From VKMB-3413 sp041027365 (GTDB lineage: Bacteria > Pseudomonadota > Alphaproteobacteria > Rhizobiales > Rhizobiaceae), in NCBI RefSeq assembly GCF_041027365.1, contig NZ_JBFTEH010000004.1, positions 186,001 through 250,000 on the forward strand: a DNA stretch of 64,000 bases. The letters run 5' to 3'. The first letter of the stretch is position 1. The number at the start of each line of letters is the position of its first letter. Positions 26,822 through 36,615 of this stretch are shown here, in pieces. The position numbers and the translations under genes are program-made. The notes under the pieces were generated by a model. That model worked only from the letters and a program-made list of their open reading frames with translations, was not told the origin of the DNA and ran no database searches.

Positions 26822-27070
26822 GTGATCGAAGCGGGAGCATGCGCCGAAGCCCCCGATGCGGCGGAGGGCAGGTCGCTGGACACCTGGCGGCGGGAGCTGG
26901 AGCGCCTGGTCCGGCAGGCCGGTCGCGACGCGCACATGCCGCGCTCCGCCTGCGGCCACGCCGTCGAGCTGATCGAAATGCTCTGGCCGGATCTCGTCGA
27001 GCTGTTCGCGCGCAAGCCCGATCGGTTGCATTCCAACTGGGGCAATGTCGTCGCGTTCCGGCGCGCGTGA
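26822..27070 (+). CDS. Small hypothetical protein (82 residues)
   Basis: Family not recognised. The product reads as a plausible soluble helical protein: an acidic/alanine N-terminus, LDTWRRELERLVRQAGRDA, then HAVELIEMLWPDLVELFARK, and ends HSNWGNVVAFRRA. The GTG start has GGAG seven bases upstream. The frame is open to 26483, but the upstream part is arginine/serine-rich noise. A TTGACA box lies about 80 bases before the start. Confidence 0.5.
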   Translation: MIEAGACAEAPDAAEGRSLDTWRRELERLVRQAGRDAHMPRSACGHAVELIEMLWPDLVELFARKPDRLHSNWGNVVAFRRA

Positions 27071-27300
27071 CCGGCTGAGAGGGCTCCCGCGAGCCATCCT
27101 CCGCATCGGCCTTCCTGCCTCGTCGATGCAATGTCAGCGCCGCGGGCGATTTCGGTTGCCGTTCGATTGCTGAGCTTGCTGCAGCGGCGTGACCTTGCGG
27201 CTGGTCCTTACCAGCGCCTGCGTCGCCGGAAGCGCCAGTTGGGCGGCACCTGTGGCGCCGCCCGTCGATCTCCCCGCTTCTTGGAGCCTGGCAAGTCGGC

Positions 27301-28689
<1,389 letters not shown>

Positions 28690-28945
28690 GGACGTGCCTT
28701 TCTCGGAGTGATCTGACGCTGGCCTGCTCTAGCGGGGCGCCAGCGGGATCGGAAGAGGCGGGATAGCGGTAAAATCGGTTTAGGCGACTTGCCGCGGCAG
28801 GTCTTCGCGTGACGGGATCGGCTTGCCTCCCGGCGCTGCAAGCAACGCGGCAGGAATTCTGGCGAACAGCCCTTGCCCGGTCAGGTCCGGCGACCAGATC
28901 TCATGAAATAGGGGCAATGCGTTGCCGAACAGTGGAGACGAGGAA

Positions 28946-29167
28946 ATGCAGGCGAAAGCAGTCGTTCGTTCGGGACTTTTGGTTGTGCTTGGCGTGTCGC
29001 TCGCAGCGGCCGCAGGCTGTACGCGGACGGAGCGGACGCTGGCCGGCGCCGGCATCGGTGGCGCCAGCGGCGCGGTGATCGGCAATGCCGTCGCCGGCAG
29101 CGGCGGGGCGATCGTCGGTGGTGTCGGCGGTGCCGTCGTCGGCGGCGCCGTGGGACACAACTACTGA
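28946..29167 (+). CDS. Glycine-zipper lipoprotein (73 residues)
   Basis: A small lipoprotein with a signal peptide ending in a lipobox (VSLAAAAGC). The mature part is a glycine zipper with repeated G-x-x-x-G spacing (GAGIGGASGAVIGNAVAGSG, then GGVGGAVVGGAVGHNY), a pattern seen in 17-kDa surface antigen and OsmB-like outer-membrane lipoproteins. The ATG at 28946 has an AGGA-rich ribosome binding site. A bidirectional terminator separates it from the convergent OmpA-family lipoprotein gene, which also has a glycine-zipper segment. Confidence 0.8.
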   Translation: MQAKAVVRSGLLVVLGVSLAAAAGCTRTERTLAGAGIGGASGAVIGNAVAGSGGAIVGGVGGAVVGGAVGHNY

Positions 29168-29198
29168 GGTCAGCCCCCTCGGGTGAAAGTCATGAAAA

Positions 29199-29236
29199 AG
29201 CCGGCCGCGTCCTTTCGGGCGCGGCCGGCTCTTTTG
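29199..29236. terminator. Bidirectional rho-independent terminator
   Basis: An 11-bp stem (agccggccgcg / cgcggccggct) with a 10-base loop, followed by CTTTT on the plus strand and CTTTTT on the minus strand. It ends the convergent lipoprotein genes at 28946 and 29267. Confidence 0.85.
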
Positions 29237-29266
29237 TTCTGGCGGTCCGTGGGTGACGGCTTGGCG

Positions 29267-29929
29267 TCAGCCGGCACGCAGCGGCGAGATCGCGATCTCG
29301 ACGCGGCGGTTCTGGGCGCGGCCGGCCTCGGTCGCGTTCGACGCGATGGGGCGGCTCTCGCCGAAGCCCTGCTCGTTGAGCCGCCGCGGATCGACGCCCT
29401 GGCTGGCGAGGAAGGCGCCGACCGACTGGGCGCGCTCCTGCGACAGCTGCAGGTTATGCGCATCCGAACCGGTGCTGTCGGTGTGGCCGTAGACGTCGAC
29501 GATCGACCGGTCGTATTCCTTCAGGACCAGCGCGACGGAGTGCAGCGTCGGATAGAAGGCCGGCAGGATCGACGCCTGGTCCGTCGGGAAGGTGATGTTC
29601 GAGGGCATATTGAGGATGATCTGGTCGCCATTGCGGGTGACCGAGACGCCGGTGCCGCGCAGCTGCTCGCGCAGCTTGGCTTCCTGGTTGTCCATATAGG
29701 CGCCGATCCCGGCACCGCCGATCAGGCCGACGCCCGCGCCGAGCAGCGCCGCGCGGCCCGCATCGACGCCCGCGGCGCGCCCGATGAGATAGCCGGCGCC
29801 GGCGCCGAGGCCCGCGCCGAGCCCGGCGCCGCCGACGGTGTTGGAAAGCTTGGCTTCGCCCGTATAGGGATCGGTGGTGCAGCCGGCAAGGGCGGTGCTG
29901 AATGCGAGGGCGAGGGCGAGTTTCTTCAT
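29267..29929 (-). CDS. OmpA-family lipoprotein with glycine zipper (YiaD/Omp16-like)
   Basis: A 220-residue outer-membrane lipoprotein. The signal peptide MKKLALALAFSTALAGC ends in a lipobox. Residues about 35-90 are a glycine zipper (GAGLGAGLGAGAGYLIG). The C-terminal OmpA domain (about 105-215) binds peptidoglycan, with SIVDVYGHTDSTGSD, LSQERAQSVGAFLASQGVDP and NRRVEIAISP. It resembles E. coli YiaD, a lipoprotein linking the outer membrane and cell wall. The ATG at 29929 is chosen for the signal peptide. Confidence 0.9.
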   Translation of the reverse strand: MKKLALALAFSTALAGCTTDPYTGEAKLSNTVGGAGLGAGLGAGAGYLIGRAAGVDAGRAALLGAGVGLIGGAGIGAYMDNQEAKLREQLRGTGVSVTRNGDQIILNMPSNITFPTDQASILPAFYPTLHSVALVLKEYDRSIVDVYGHTDSTGSDAHNLQLSQERAQSVGAFLASQGVDPRRLNEQGFGESRPIASNATEAGRAQNRRVEIAISPLRAG

Positions 29930-30295
29930 CGTTGTCCAGCCTTTGGGTGCGGGCGTTCGGCGCCCGCTTTCGTGTCCTTCACGGATGGCCGATAGACAGC
30001 ACAAACGGCTGGATTAGGGCTTGTGGGAAGGGCTGCGGATTTGCCCGCGACTGTTGCCGGGCGGCATCAGCGATGGCCCGGCGCCCGTCGATCCGCGCGG
30101 TGTCCTCCGGTCATCCTGCGATCGTCTGTTTCTGCGGGCCTAGCGTTCGTCTCACCCCGCATCGGCTGCGTATTTCCGCTACCGTACCGTCCCGCCGCCC
30201 GACTCTCGCGCGACCGGCCGAAGGAACCGCCCGTCATCACCCTGTCAGCGCTGGGCGCGAGAACGGATGTCCTCACGATCAGAAGGCCAATCGCC

Positions 30296-31396
30296 ATGCC
30301 GACCGCTCCTCTCATTTCGGCGACCGCCGCCCTTGCCCTTGTGCTCGCCTTCGGGCCGCCCGCGCTGGCCGCCGACGCCGCCCCCCTGCCGGCGCCGACC
30401 TATCGCGGCGAGATCGTCATCCCGACGGGGCTGAAGATCGCCCGGACCGAGTTCGGCGGCATCTCCGGCCTCGACTACGACCCGGACAACCAGACCTATT
30501 ACGCAATCTCCGACGACCGCTCCGAAAAGGCGCCGGCGCGGATTTACGAGCTGAAGCTCAAACTCTCGGACAAGGGCATCCCCGGCTTCGACATCGCCAA
30601 GACCGACACGCTGACGGACCTCGACGGCAAGCCGTTTAAGTCCGGCGGCGTCGATCCCGAGGCGATCCGTGTCGACGAAAAGCGCCAGCAGATCTACTGG
30701 TCGAGCGAGGGCGACGCGTCGGGCAGGCCGCAGATCTTTGTCGCCAGCATGGACGGCCAGGCGAAGAAGACCTTCGATCTGCCGGACGCCTTCATCCCGA
30801 ACGCTTCGGGCACGCGCGGCATCCATCCGAACCTCGCCTTCGAGGGTCTGGCGATCTCGCCGGATGGCAGGACGCTCTATGCGATGACCGAGAACGCGCT
30901 CGTCCAGGACGGCGACAAGGCGACCTTCGACGCCGGCAGCAAGTCGCGGCTGCTGACGATCGATCTCGACACCGGCAAGCCCGGCGCCGAATATGTCTAC
31001 GAGACCGACAAGATCCCGTTCCGCCCGAAGCAGATCGGCGGCGCCGACAACGGCGTCAGCGAGATGCTGACGCTGGACGAGAACCACCTGATCACCGTCG
31101 AGCGATCCTATCTCGCCGGCGTCGGCAACCACATCGCCTTCTACGTCGTCACCCTCGGCGGCGCCGACGACGTCTCCGGCCTGGCCTCGATCGCGGGCGC
31201 GAAGCCGCTGCAGAAGACGCTGTGGTTCAAGATCGACGAGGGCGACTTCGGCGGCCTCGACATCGACAACATCGAATGCCTGACATGGGGCCCGGACATC
31301 GGCGGCGAACGCTCCATCGTCATCGCGTCGGACAACAATTTCAGCCGCCACCAGATGAGCCAGTTCGTGCTGTTCACCGTGCCGAAGGGGGAGTGA
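30296..31396 (+). CDS. Esterase-like activity of phytase family protein (secreted)
   Basis: A 366-residue exported protein of the Phytase-like (PF13449) family. A signal peptide (MPTAPLISATAALALVLAFG, then PPALA) precedes the beta-propeller domain: FGGISGLDYDPDNQTYYAIS, SGGVDPEAIRVDEKRQQIYW, SSEGDASGRPQIFVAS, NLAFEGLAISPDGRTLYAMT, GVSEMLTLDENHLITVERSY and DNIECLTWGPDI. Substrates are not known; some members hydrolyse phosphoesters. AGAAGG lies about nine bases before the ATG at 30296, so I prefer it over the open frame to 30023. Confidence 0.9.
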   Translation: MPTAPLISATAALALVLAFGPPALAADAAPLPAPTYRGEIVIPTGLKIARTEFGGISGLDYDPDNQTYYAISDDRSEKAPARIYELKLKLSDKGIPGFDIAKTDTLTDLDGKPFKSGGVDPEAIRVDEKRQQIYWSSEGDASGRPQIFVASMDGQAKKTFDLPDAFIPNASGTRGIHPNLAFEGLAISPDGRTLYAMTENALVQDGDKATFDAGSKSRLLTIDLDTGKPGAEYVYETDKIPFRPKQIGGADNGVSEMLTLDENHLITVERSYLAGVGNHIAFYVVTLGGADDVSGLASIAGAKPLQKTLWFKIDEGDFGGLDIDNIECLTWGPDIGGERSIVIASDNNFSRHQMSQFVLFTVPKGE

Positions 31397-31457
31397 AGAG
31401 GAAGACGCACCTGGTATCAGGAAAGCGAGGAAGACCGGCGCGTGATGCCCCGCATGC

Positions 31458-32360
31458 TCACGCTTTGAAGCAGTGGTCGCGATGCCAAGCCAGAAACTGA
31501 GGAAGCGGCCTGGCCGCAGGATGATCTGGCACGTTCGCTCGGAGCGATCGGTTCAGCAATGCCTCTATCGCCTCCCGATCGTTCACCTGTCGGGAGATTA
31601 TGATTTCGAGGTCATCAGTCAGACCGACAAGTCCTCGATCGAACATCCAGTGGACCGTGCCCGACAGTGCGATGCCGTTCCCGACAACGTCCGGACCACC
31701 TTGATCCACCGGCCGAATATGCGCGGCTTCAACCTCGGCCCGGCCGCCGCCGTTGACGAGCTTTAGGCTGGTCAATGCGCAACGCGAGTCATAGGCCTTC
31801 AGGACGAGGCGTCTGAACACTCGGTCACGATAGACGCGGGACACCAGCAGACGCTCACGCTCGCTATTGGCTTGTACGAGATAGGGAGCTTGTTCTTCCT
31901 CGAAGCCATCGACAGACCCGTTAGCGCCGAGCCGTGGTAGAAAGCCGTCGTCAGCTGGTAGCCCCAACGATACGATTCGAGCGAAATCCGTTGCCGCGAG
32001 AGGGCGAACTGCAGCCTGCGCCCGTCCCGAAATTTTTCCGTCGCCGTTAAGAAGGCCGCGTTCGATCGGTTCTCCCTCAGAAACATTGAACGCAACCGGG
32101 TTGACGAAATCCAGATAGCTGCCGGCCTCGATCAGCGCGAAAAACATTCCCGCGTGTGCCGGGTCTCCAACGACTCGCTCGACGCGAGCCACGGCGAAGT
32201 AGCCCCGCGTCGCGAGGATCTTTCGAGGCTCGTAATAGACGATCCAGTCACCAACGCATGCCTGGACCCGGCTCAGATACTGCTTTGGAAAATGATATCG
32301 CTCGGCCGGCGTGTCGTCGTAGATCGAGTCGAATCGATGGATGAAAACGCCGAAGGCCAT
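31458..32360 (-). CDS. HNH endonuclease with PUA/EVE-like N-terminal region
   Basis: A 300-residue putative restriction-type nuclease. The C-terminal part (about 190-255) matches the HNH_2 fold: RCALTSLKLVNGGGRAEVEA, the first histidine in AAHIRPVDQGG, the asparagine in NGIALSG, and the last histidine in VHWMFDRGLVG. The N-terminal 110 residues (YHFPKQYLSRVQACVGDWIV, GYFAVARVERVVGDPAHAGM) have the look of an EVE/PUA-like domain, the type that reads modified bases in modification-dependent restriction enzymes; this assignment is inference. GC content is visibly lower than in its neighbours, which suggests recent acquisition. It stands alone without a methylase. Confidence 0.8.
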   Translation of the reverse strand: MAFGVFIHRFDSIYDDTPAERYHFPKQYLSRVQACVGDWIVYYEPRKILATRGYFAVARVERVVGDPAHAGMFFALIEAGSYLDFVNPVAFNVSEGEPIERGLLNGDGKISGRAQAAVRPLAATDFARIVSLGLPADDGFLPRLGANGSVDGFEEEQAPYLVQANSERERLLVSRVYRDRVFRRLVLKAYDSRCALTSLKLVNGGGRAEVEAAHIRPVDQGGPDVVGNGIALSGTVHWMFDRGLVGLTDDLEIIISRQVNDREAIEALLNRSLRANVPDHPAARPLPQFLAWHRDHCFKA

Positions 32361-32479
32361 ACAACGATCGATAAACCAAGATCGGCAACTACAACACTAT
32401 GATTGACAGGCACTGGCGGCGCAATTGCCGCCAGCTGCCTCCACTCGCCAAGCCGATGGCCGGATCGAAGCAGTGCTTC

Positions 32480-33511
32480 CTACGCCGCGCGGCTCTGCTT
32501 CAGCAGCCCGCGGTTGACCAGCAGCTCGGCGATCTGCACGGCGTTCAGCGCCGCGCCCTTGCGCAGGTTGTCGGAGACGACCCAGATGTTCAGCCCGTTG
32601 TCGACGGTCTGGTCCTCGCGGATGCGGGAGATGTAGGTCGCGTCCTCGCCGGCGGACTCGTAGGGGGTGATGTAGCCGCCGTCCTCGCGCTTGTCGATGA
32701 CGAGGCAGCCCGGCGCCTCGCGCAGGATCTCGCGCGCCTCCTCGGCGGTGATCTCCTTCTCGAACTCGATGTTTACTGCCTCGGAATGGCCGATGAAGAC
32801 CGGCACGCGCACCGCGGTGCAGGTGACCTTGATCTTCGGGTCGAGCATCTTCTTCGTCTCGGCCATCACCTTCCACTCTTCCTTGGTGGAGCCGTCCTCC
32901 ATGAAGACGTCGATGTGGGGGATGACGTTGAAGGCGATGCGCTTGGTGAACTTCTTCTTCTCCACCTCGTCTGCGACGAAGACCGCGCGCGACTGGGTGA
33001 AGAGCTCGTCCATGCCTTCCTTGCCGGCGCCGGAGACCGACTGGTAGGTCGAGACGACGACGCGCTTGATGGTCGCGGCGTCGTGCAGCGGCTTCAGCGC
33101 GACGACGAGCTGCGCCGTCGAGCAGTTCGGGTTGGCGATGATGTTCTTCTTGGTGAAGCCGGAGACCGCGTCGGCGTTCACTTCCGGCACGATCAGGGGG
33201 ACGTCGGCGTCGTAGCGCCAGGCCGAGGAGTTGTCGATGACGACGCAGCCCTGCGCGGCGATCTTCGGCGAGAAGTCCTTGGAGACGTTGCCGCCGGCCG
33301 ACATCAGGCAGATGTCGGTGCCGGCGAAGTCGTAGCCCTCGAGCGCCTTCACCTTCAGCGTCTTGTCGCCGAAGGAGACCTCGGTGCCCTGGCTGCGCCG
33401 CGAGGCGAGCGCGACGACCTCGTCGGCCGGAAACCCGCGCTCGGCGAGGATGTCCAGCATCTCGCGCCCGACATTGCCGGTGGCGCCGACGACGGCGACC
33501 TTGTAACCCAT
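32480..33511 (-). CDS. asd: Aspartate-semialdehyde dehydrogenase
   Basis: Reduces aspartyl phosphate to the semialdehyde that leads to lysine/diaminopimelate, methionine and threonine; cytoplasmic, 343 residues. It has the NADP-binding KVAVVGATGNVGREML, VVIDNSSAWRYD, the active-site cysteine in ANPNCSTAQLVVALK, STYQSVSGAGKEGM and the catalytic histidine region in VFIGHSEAVNIEF. The ATG at 33511 is chosen because MGYKVAVVGATG is the family start; the frame is open to 33577. Confidence 0.97.
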   Translation of the reverse strand: MGYKVAVVGATGNVGREMLDILAERGFPADEVVALASRRSQGTEVSFGDKTLKVKALEGYDFAGTDICLMSAGGNVSKDFSPKIAAQGCVVIDNSSAWRYDADVPLIVPEVNADAVSGFTKKNIIANPNCSTAQLVVALKPLHDAATIKRVVVSTYQSVSGAGKEGMDELFTQSRAVFVADEVEKKKFTKRIAFNVIPHIDVFMEDGSTKEEWKVMAETKKMLDPKIKVTCTAVRVPVFIGHSEAVNIEFEKEITAEEAREILREAPGCLVIDKREDGGYITPYESAGEDATYISRIREDQTVDNGLNIWVVSDNLRKGAALNAVQIAELLVNRGLLKQSRAA

Positions 33512-33883
33512 GGGATCGACCCTTCGCTCTCCCCACCGTTCGATGTGCACGCTCGTCTTCCGCCCCGGGGGAGACAAGCGGGGCAGACGGCGTCAGATCG
33601 TCGACGTTTTAATGGTGGAGCGCGCGGTCATGGCGCCGCATATGCGCGGAACGCGGCGCGATGTCAATGTTCGCGCGCGCCTCGCATCGCTCGTCCCTCG
33701 GGCCCGCACCGCCAGGCGGCGGGGGCGCCCGCGCGAAGCGATCCCCTCGGAGGTGAGAGGGGATCGCCCGCGGCCGGAGCCCGCGCTTCGGCGGGAGCAA
33801 CCGCCGGATCAAGGGGGAGAGATCGGCGCAACCTCCGGGCCGAGCCGGCACCGCATCGCGGTGCCGGCGATCCGTGACGCGGA
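33512..33883. other. Intergenic region with two strong hairpins
   Basis: About 370 bases upstream of asd and downstream of the HdeA-like gene. Besides the terminator hairpin at 33844-33868, a perfect 11-bp stem (gcgatcccctc / gaggggatcgc, loop of eight) lies at 33738-33767. The asd promoter must lie between about 33515 and 33735. No ORF here is convincing. Confidence 0.45.
33844..33868 (-). terminator. Hairpin terminator after HdeA-like gene
   Basis: A perfect 11-bp stem (gccggcaccgc / gcggtgccggc) with a three-base loop lies 15 bases after the stop codon of the minus-strand gene at 33884. No T-run follows. Confidence 0.6.
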
Positions 33884-34474
33884 TTACTGCGACTGGCCGT
33901 TCTGGCCGTTCTGCATCGCGTCGTTCAGCGACGCGCTCGGGTTGTTGTTGCAGTAATCGAGGGCCGTCTGCATCTGGCTGTTCGCGCCGGCCGCGCTGCC
34001 CGAGCCCGTCGCCGACGCCGTGTTCGTTCCGGACGTGCCGCCAGTCGAGCCGGACATGCCCGCGCTGCTGTTGCTGAGGCCGGTCGCGCTCGAACCGGCG
34101 GAGTTGGAGGCCATCGAAGAGCCGCCGCTGGCCGCCGTTCCGGACGTGCCGGAGCCGCTGGCCGTGCCGGCGACGCCGGCATTGCCGCCGGTGGTGGAGC
34201 CGGTGGTCATGCCGCCGGACGAGTTGCCCATGTTGCCGGACGAGCCGGTGCCCATCGTGCCGCTCGTGCCCATGCCGGCATTCGCCTGGTTCCAGGCCTG
34301 CTGCTGGTCCTGCTGGTTCATCTTCGAGAAGTCGCTGCAGGTCACGCCGCCATTGCCACCGCTCTGCATCGCGGTGGAATTGGTGGAGTTCGTGGACGTC
34401 GAGCCGCTCTGGGCGAGGGCGGGAAAGGCCAGGGCGCTGGCGGCGATGGCGATTGGAAGGATGTAGCGTTTCAT
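33884..34474 (-). CDS. Secreted HdeA-like protein split by a Gly/Ser/Thr/Met-rich insert
   Basis: A 196-residue exported protein. A signal peptide (MKRYILPIAIAASALAFPAL, cleavage after AQ) is followed by a serine/threonine segment and VTCSDFSKMNQQDQQQAW, which resembles the first cysteine helix of HdeA-family acid chaperones. At the C-terminus MQTALDYCNNNPSASLNDAM resembles the second cysteine helix of the same family. Between them lie about 100 residues of low-complexity glycine, serine, threonine and methionine. In normal HdeA the two cysteines are about 45 residues apart. The family protects periplasmic proteins; the insert's role is unknown. The ATG at 34474 is chosen for the signal peptide. 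Confidence 0.75.
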   Translation of the reverse strand: MKRYILPIAIAASALAFPALAQSGSTSTNSTNSTAMQSGGNGGVTCSDFSKMNQQDQQQAWNQANAGMGTSGTMGTGSSGNMGNSSGGMTTGSTTGGNAGVAGTASGSGTSGTAASGGSSMASNSAGSSATGLSNSSAGMSGSTGGTSGTNTASATGSGSAAGANSQMQTALDYCNNNPSASLNDAMQNGQNGQSQ

Positions 34475-34892
34475 CGGTGGTCTCCGGTTTCGAGTTCCGC
34501 TTTTGCGGTACCACCGAGCTAAGCCGCTGGGTCCGGAGAACAACGCATCTGCTTGATCGGACGAAGATATTAAAGCATTGGAGGGCACGGAAATTCGGGC
34601 GACGAGAAAGTTGTATCGTCCACGGGCGAAGTAAACGTCCGGGCAGGCCAGAATTTCCGTGGTCCGGCAGGCAACATTGACGGGCGAGATCTGCCGCAGC
34701 GACGCTCCGACGGGCCAAGAGCCGGCGGGGGAGGGCGCTGCCGCGAAGGGCCCGCCCCATCGGACGGTTCAGCCGCCTGTCGAGCCGCAATGGGCAGACA
34801 AGACGAAGGCGGCCGACCCGTCCGGATCGGCCGCCTGTCCGTGTTGAGCTCCTTCCGGTTGAAGCGGTTCTGGCGCCCGCTCCCGTTGCCGG
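34475..34892. other. Intergenic region upstream of HdeA-like gene
   Basis: About 420 bases that hold the promoter region of the minus-strand HdeA-like gene and, at 34807-34836, the terminator of the 34-residue ORF. The stretch 34550-34640 is AT-richer. No further gene is supported. Confidence 0.45.
34807..34836 (-). terminator. Hairpin terminator after the 34-residue ORF
   Basis: A perfect 10-bp stem (aggcggccga / tcggccgcct) with a 10-base loop, about 57 bases after the stop codon of the small minus-strand ORF, followed on that strand by tcgtcttgtc. Confidence 0.6.
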
Positions 34893-34997
34893 TCAGGCGC
34901 GACGCGGCATCGGGTGGCGACGCTCGCCGTTCTCGCGGCCGAGGAACTTCTTGGCGACCCAGGCGACGAAGAGCGCCTTGAGGATACCCCTGATCAT
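34893..34997 (-). CDS. Very small basic protein (34 residues)
   Basis: The ORF reads MIRGILKALFVAWVAKKFLG and continues RENGERRHPMPRRA. A short hydrophobic/amphipathic N-terminal helix is followed by a strongly basic tail. GGAG lies seven bases before the ATG, and a good hairpin follows the stop. Family not recognised with certainty; I believe similar short proteins occur in Hyphomicrobiales, but this is memory rather than evidence. Likely membrane-surface associated. Confidence 0.5.
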   Translation of the reverse strand: MIRGILKALFVAWVAKKFLGRENGERRHPMPRRA

Positions 34998-35142
34998 GGT
35001 CTGTCTCCGTTCAAGAGTTGTTGGCGCGAAAACGCCGGAGAACAGGGATTGGTTGCGCAGCCGCCGCGGATCGCGCGATCACGGATCATCTCCATCTCGT
35101 GAGGAGAACGACATGGTCCGGGGGCGGACCGCGGCCTCTCGA

Positions 35143-35589
35143 TCAGCGCTGATACTTGATGAAGGGCGTCTTCGTGCCGATGCGGTCGTAGAGCATCCGG
35201 CCCTGATAGTTCGTCTCCTGCGTCACCCAGTAGACGCTGGGGCAGCCGCCGGCATCGGCCGCGGCATAGACGGCCTCGATCAGCCTGCGCCCGATGCCCG
35301 AGCCGCGGATGCCCGCCGCGACGAAGAGGTCCTGGAGGTAGCAGACGTTCTCCCTCCGCCAGCAATGGCGGTGGAAGAGATAGTGGACGAGGCCGACCGG
35401 CACGCCGTCGATCAGCGCCAGCAGGCCGCAGGGATCGTAGGGTTCCTCGCCGACGAGCCGGGCGAAGGTCGAGCGCAGCACCGCCTGGTCGAGCGCCGTC
35501 TCATAGAAGGCGAGATAGTCGGTCCAGAGCCGCCGCCAGTCGGCTTCGTCGGCGGCCACGACCGGCCGGATCGTGATGTCCGCGCTCAT
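35143..35589 (-). CDS. GNAT family N-acetyltransferase
   Basis: A 148-residue acetyl-CoA dependent N-acetyltransferase. It shows ITIRPVVAADEADWRRLW at the N-terminus, the acetyl-CoA binding motif A region YLQDLFVAAGIRGSGIGRRL (R/Q-x-x-G-x-G/A type), and motif B in VYWVTQETNYQGRMLYDRIG. The overall pattern is that of the Acetyltransf_1 group acting on small amines or amino acids. The substrate is unknown. Its ATG overlaps the stop of moxR by four bases, so the two are translated together. Confidence 0.9.
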   Translation of the reverse strand: MSADITIRPVVAADEADWRRLWTDYLAFYETALDQAVLRSTFARLVGEEPYDPCGLLALIDGVPVGLVHYLFHRHCWRRENVCYLQDLFVAAGIRGSGIGRRLIEAVYAAADAGGCPSVYWVTQETNYQGRMLYDRIGTKTPFIKYQR

Positions 35590-36425
35590 CCGCGCCCCCG
35601 CGCCAGGAAGGCCAGTCGCTCGAACAGGTGCACGTCCTGCTCGTTCTTCAGGAGCGCGCCGTGCAGCTTCGGCAGCACCTTGGTCGGGCTCTCCCGAAGG
35701 TCCGCGGCATCGACATCCTCGGCGACGAGGAGGCGGATCCAGTCGAGCGCCTCGGAGGTCGAGGGCTTCTTCCGGATGCCCGGCTGCTCGCGCAGCTCGT
35801 AGAACTGCGTCAGCGCGGCGCGCACCAGATCCTGCTTGATGCCGGGATGGTGCACTTCGACGATCCGGCTCAGCGTCTCGGGATCGGGGAACTGGATGTA
35901 GTGGAAGAAGCAGCGGCGCAGGAAGGCGTCCGGCAGCTCCTTCTCGTTGTTGGAGGTGATCACCACGATCGGCCGGTGCTTCGCCGCCACCGTCTCGCCG
36001 GTCTCGACGACGTCGAAGCGCATCTTGTCGAGCTCCTGCAAAAGGTCGTTCGGGAATTCGATGTCCGCCTTGTCGATCTCGTCGATCAGCAGCACGACGC
36101 GTTCGTCGGCGGTGAACGCGTCCCAGAGCTTGCCGGGCTTGATGTAGTTGCGGATGTCGTGGACCCGCGCGTCGCCGAGCTGGCTGTCCCTCAGCCGCGA
36201 CACCGCATCGTATTCGTAGAGCCCCTCGGCCGCCTTGGTGGTCGACTTGATTGTCCACTGGATCAGCCTGAGGCCCAGCGCCTCGGCGATCTGGACGGCG
36301 AGCTCGGTCTTGCCGGTGCCGGGCTCGCCCTTGACGAGCAGCGGGCGCTCCAGCGTGATCGCGGCGTTGACGGCGACCATCAGGTCCTTGCCGGCGACAT
36401 AGCTCTTCGTTCCGGTGAAGCGCAT
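35586..36425 (-). CDS. MoxR family AAA+ ATPase
   Basis: A 279-residue AAA+ chaperone-like ATPase. Walker A is LLVKGEPGTGKTELAVQIAE, Walker B is VVLLIDEIDKADIEFPND, sensor 1 is VVITSNNEKELPDAFLRRC, followed by FHYIQFPDPETL. MoxR proteins usually work with a von Willebrand factor A protein (CoxE-like) in cofactor or complex maturation, but here the overlapping downstream gene is a GNAT acetyltransferase instead. The ATG at 36425 begins MRFTGTKSYVAGKDL, which fits relatives; the frame is open to 36482. Confidence 0.93.
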   Translation of the reverse strand: MRFTGTKSYVAGKDLMVAVNAAITLERPLLVKGEPGTGKTELAVQIAEALGLRLIQWTIKSTTKAAEGLYEYDAVSRLRDSQLGDARVHDIRNYIKPGKLWDAFTADERVVLLIDEIDKADIEFPNDLLQELDKMRFDVVETGETVAAKHRPIVVITSNNEKELPDAFLRRCFFHYIQFPDPETLSRIVEVHHPGIKQDLVRAALTQFYELREQPGIRKKPSTSEALDWIRLLVAEDVDAADLRESPTKVLPKLHGALLKNEQDVHLFERLAFLARGRG

Positions 36426-36615
36426 GCGGATCCTCGTCCCTCTTCGACGCCGCCACCATAGGGGCGGGTCCGAGCCATGCAAGCGGCATTGGTCAGCATC
36501 CGGAAAACGCTGCGTCAGCCGCCCTTAACGCGGGACGCGTTCGTGCTATTTCGCCGGTGCGAACACATTCGCCGGGCGCGTCCAACCGCCCGGCTGCCTT
36601 TCCGGAACAACCGAC

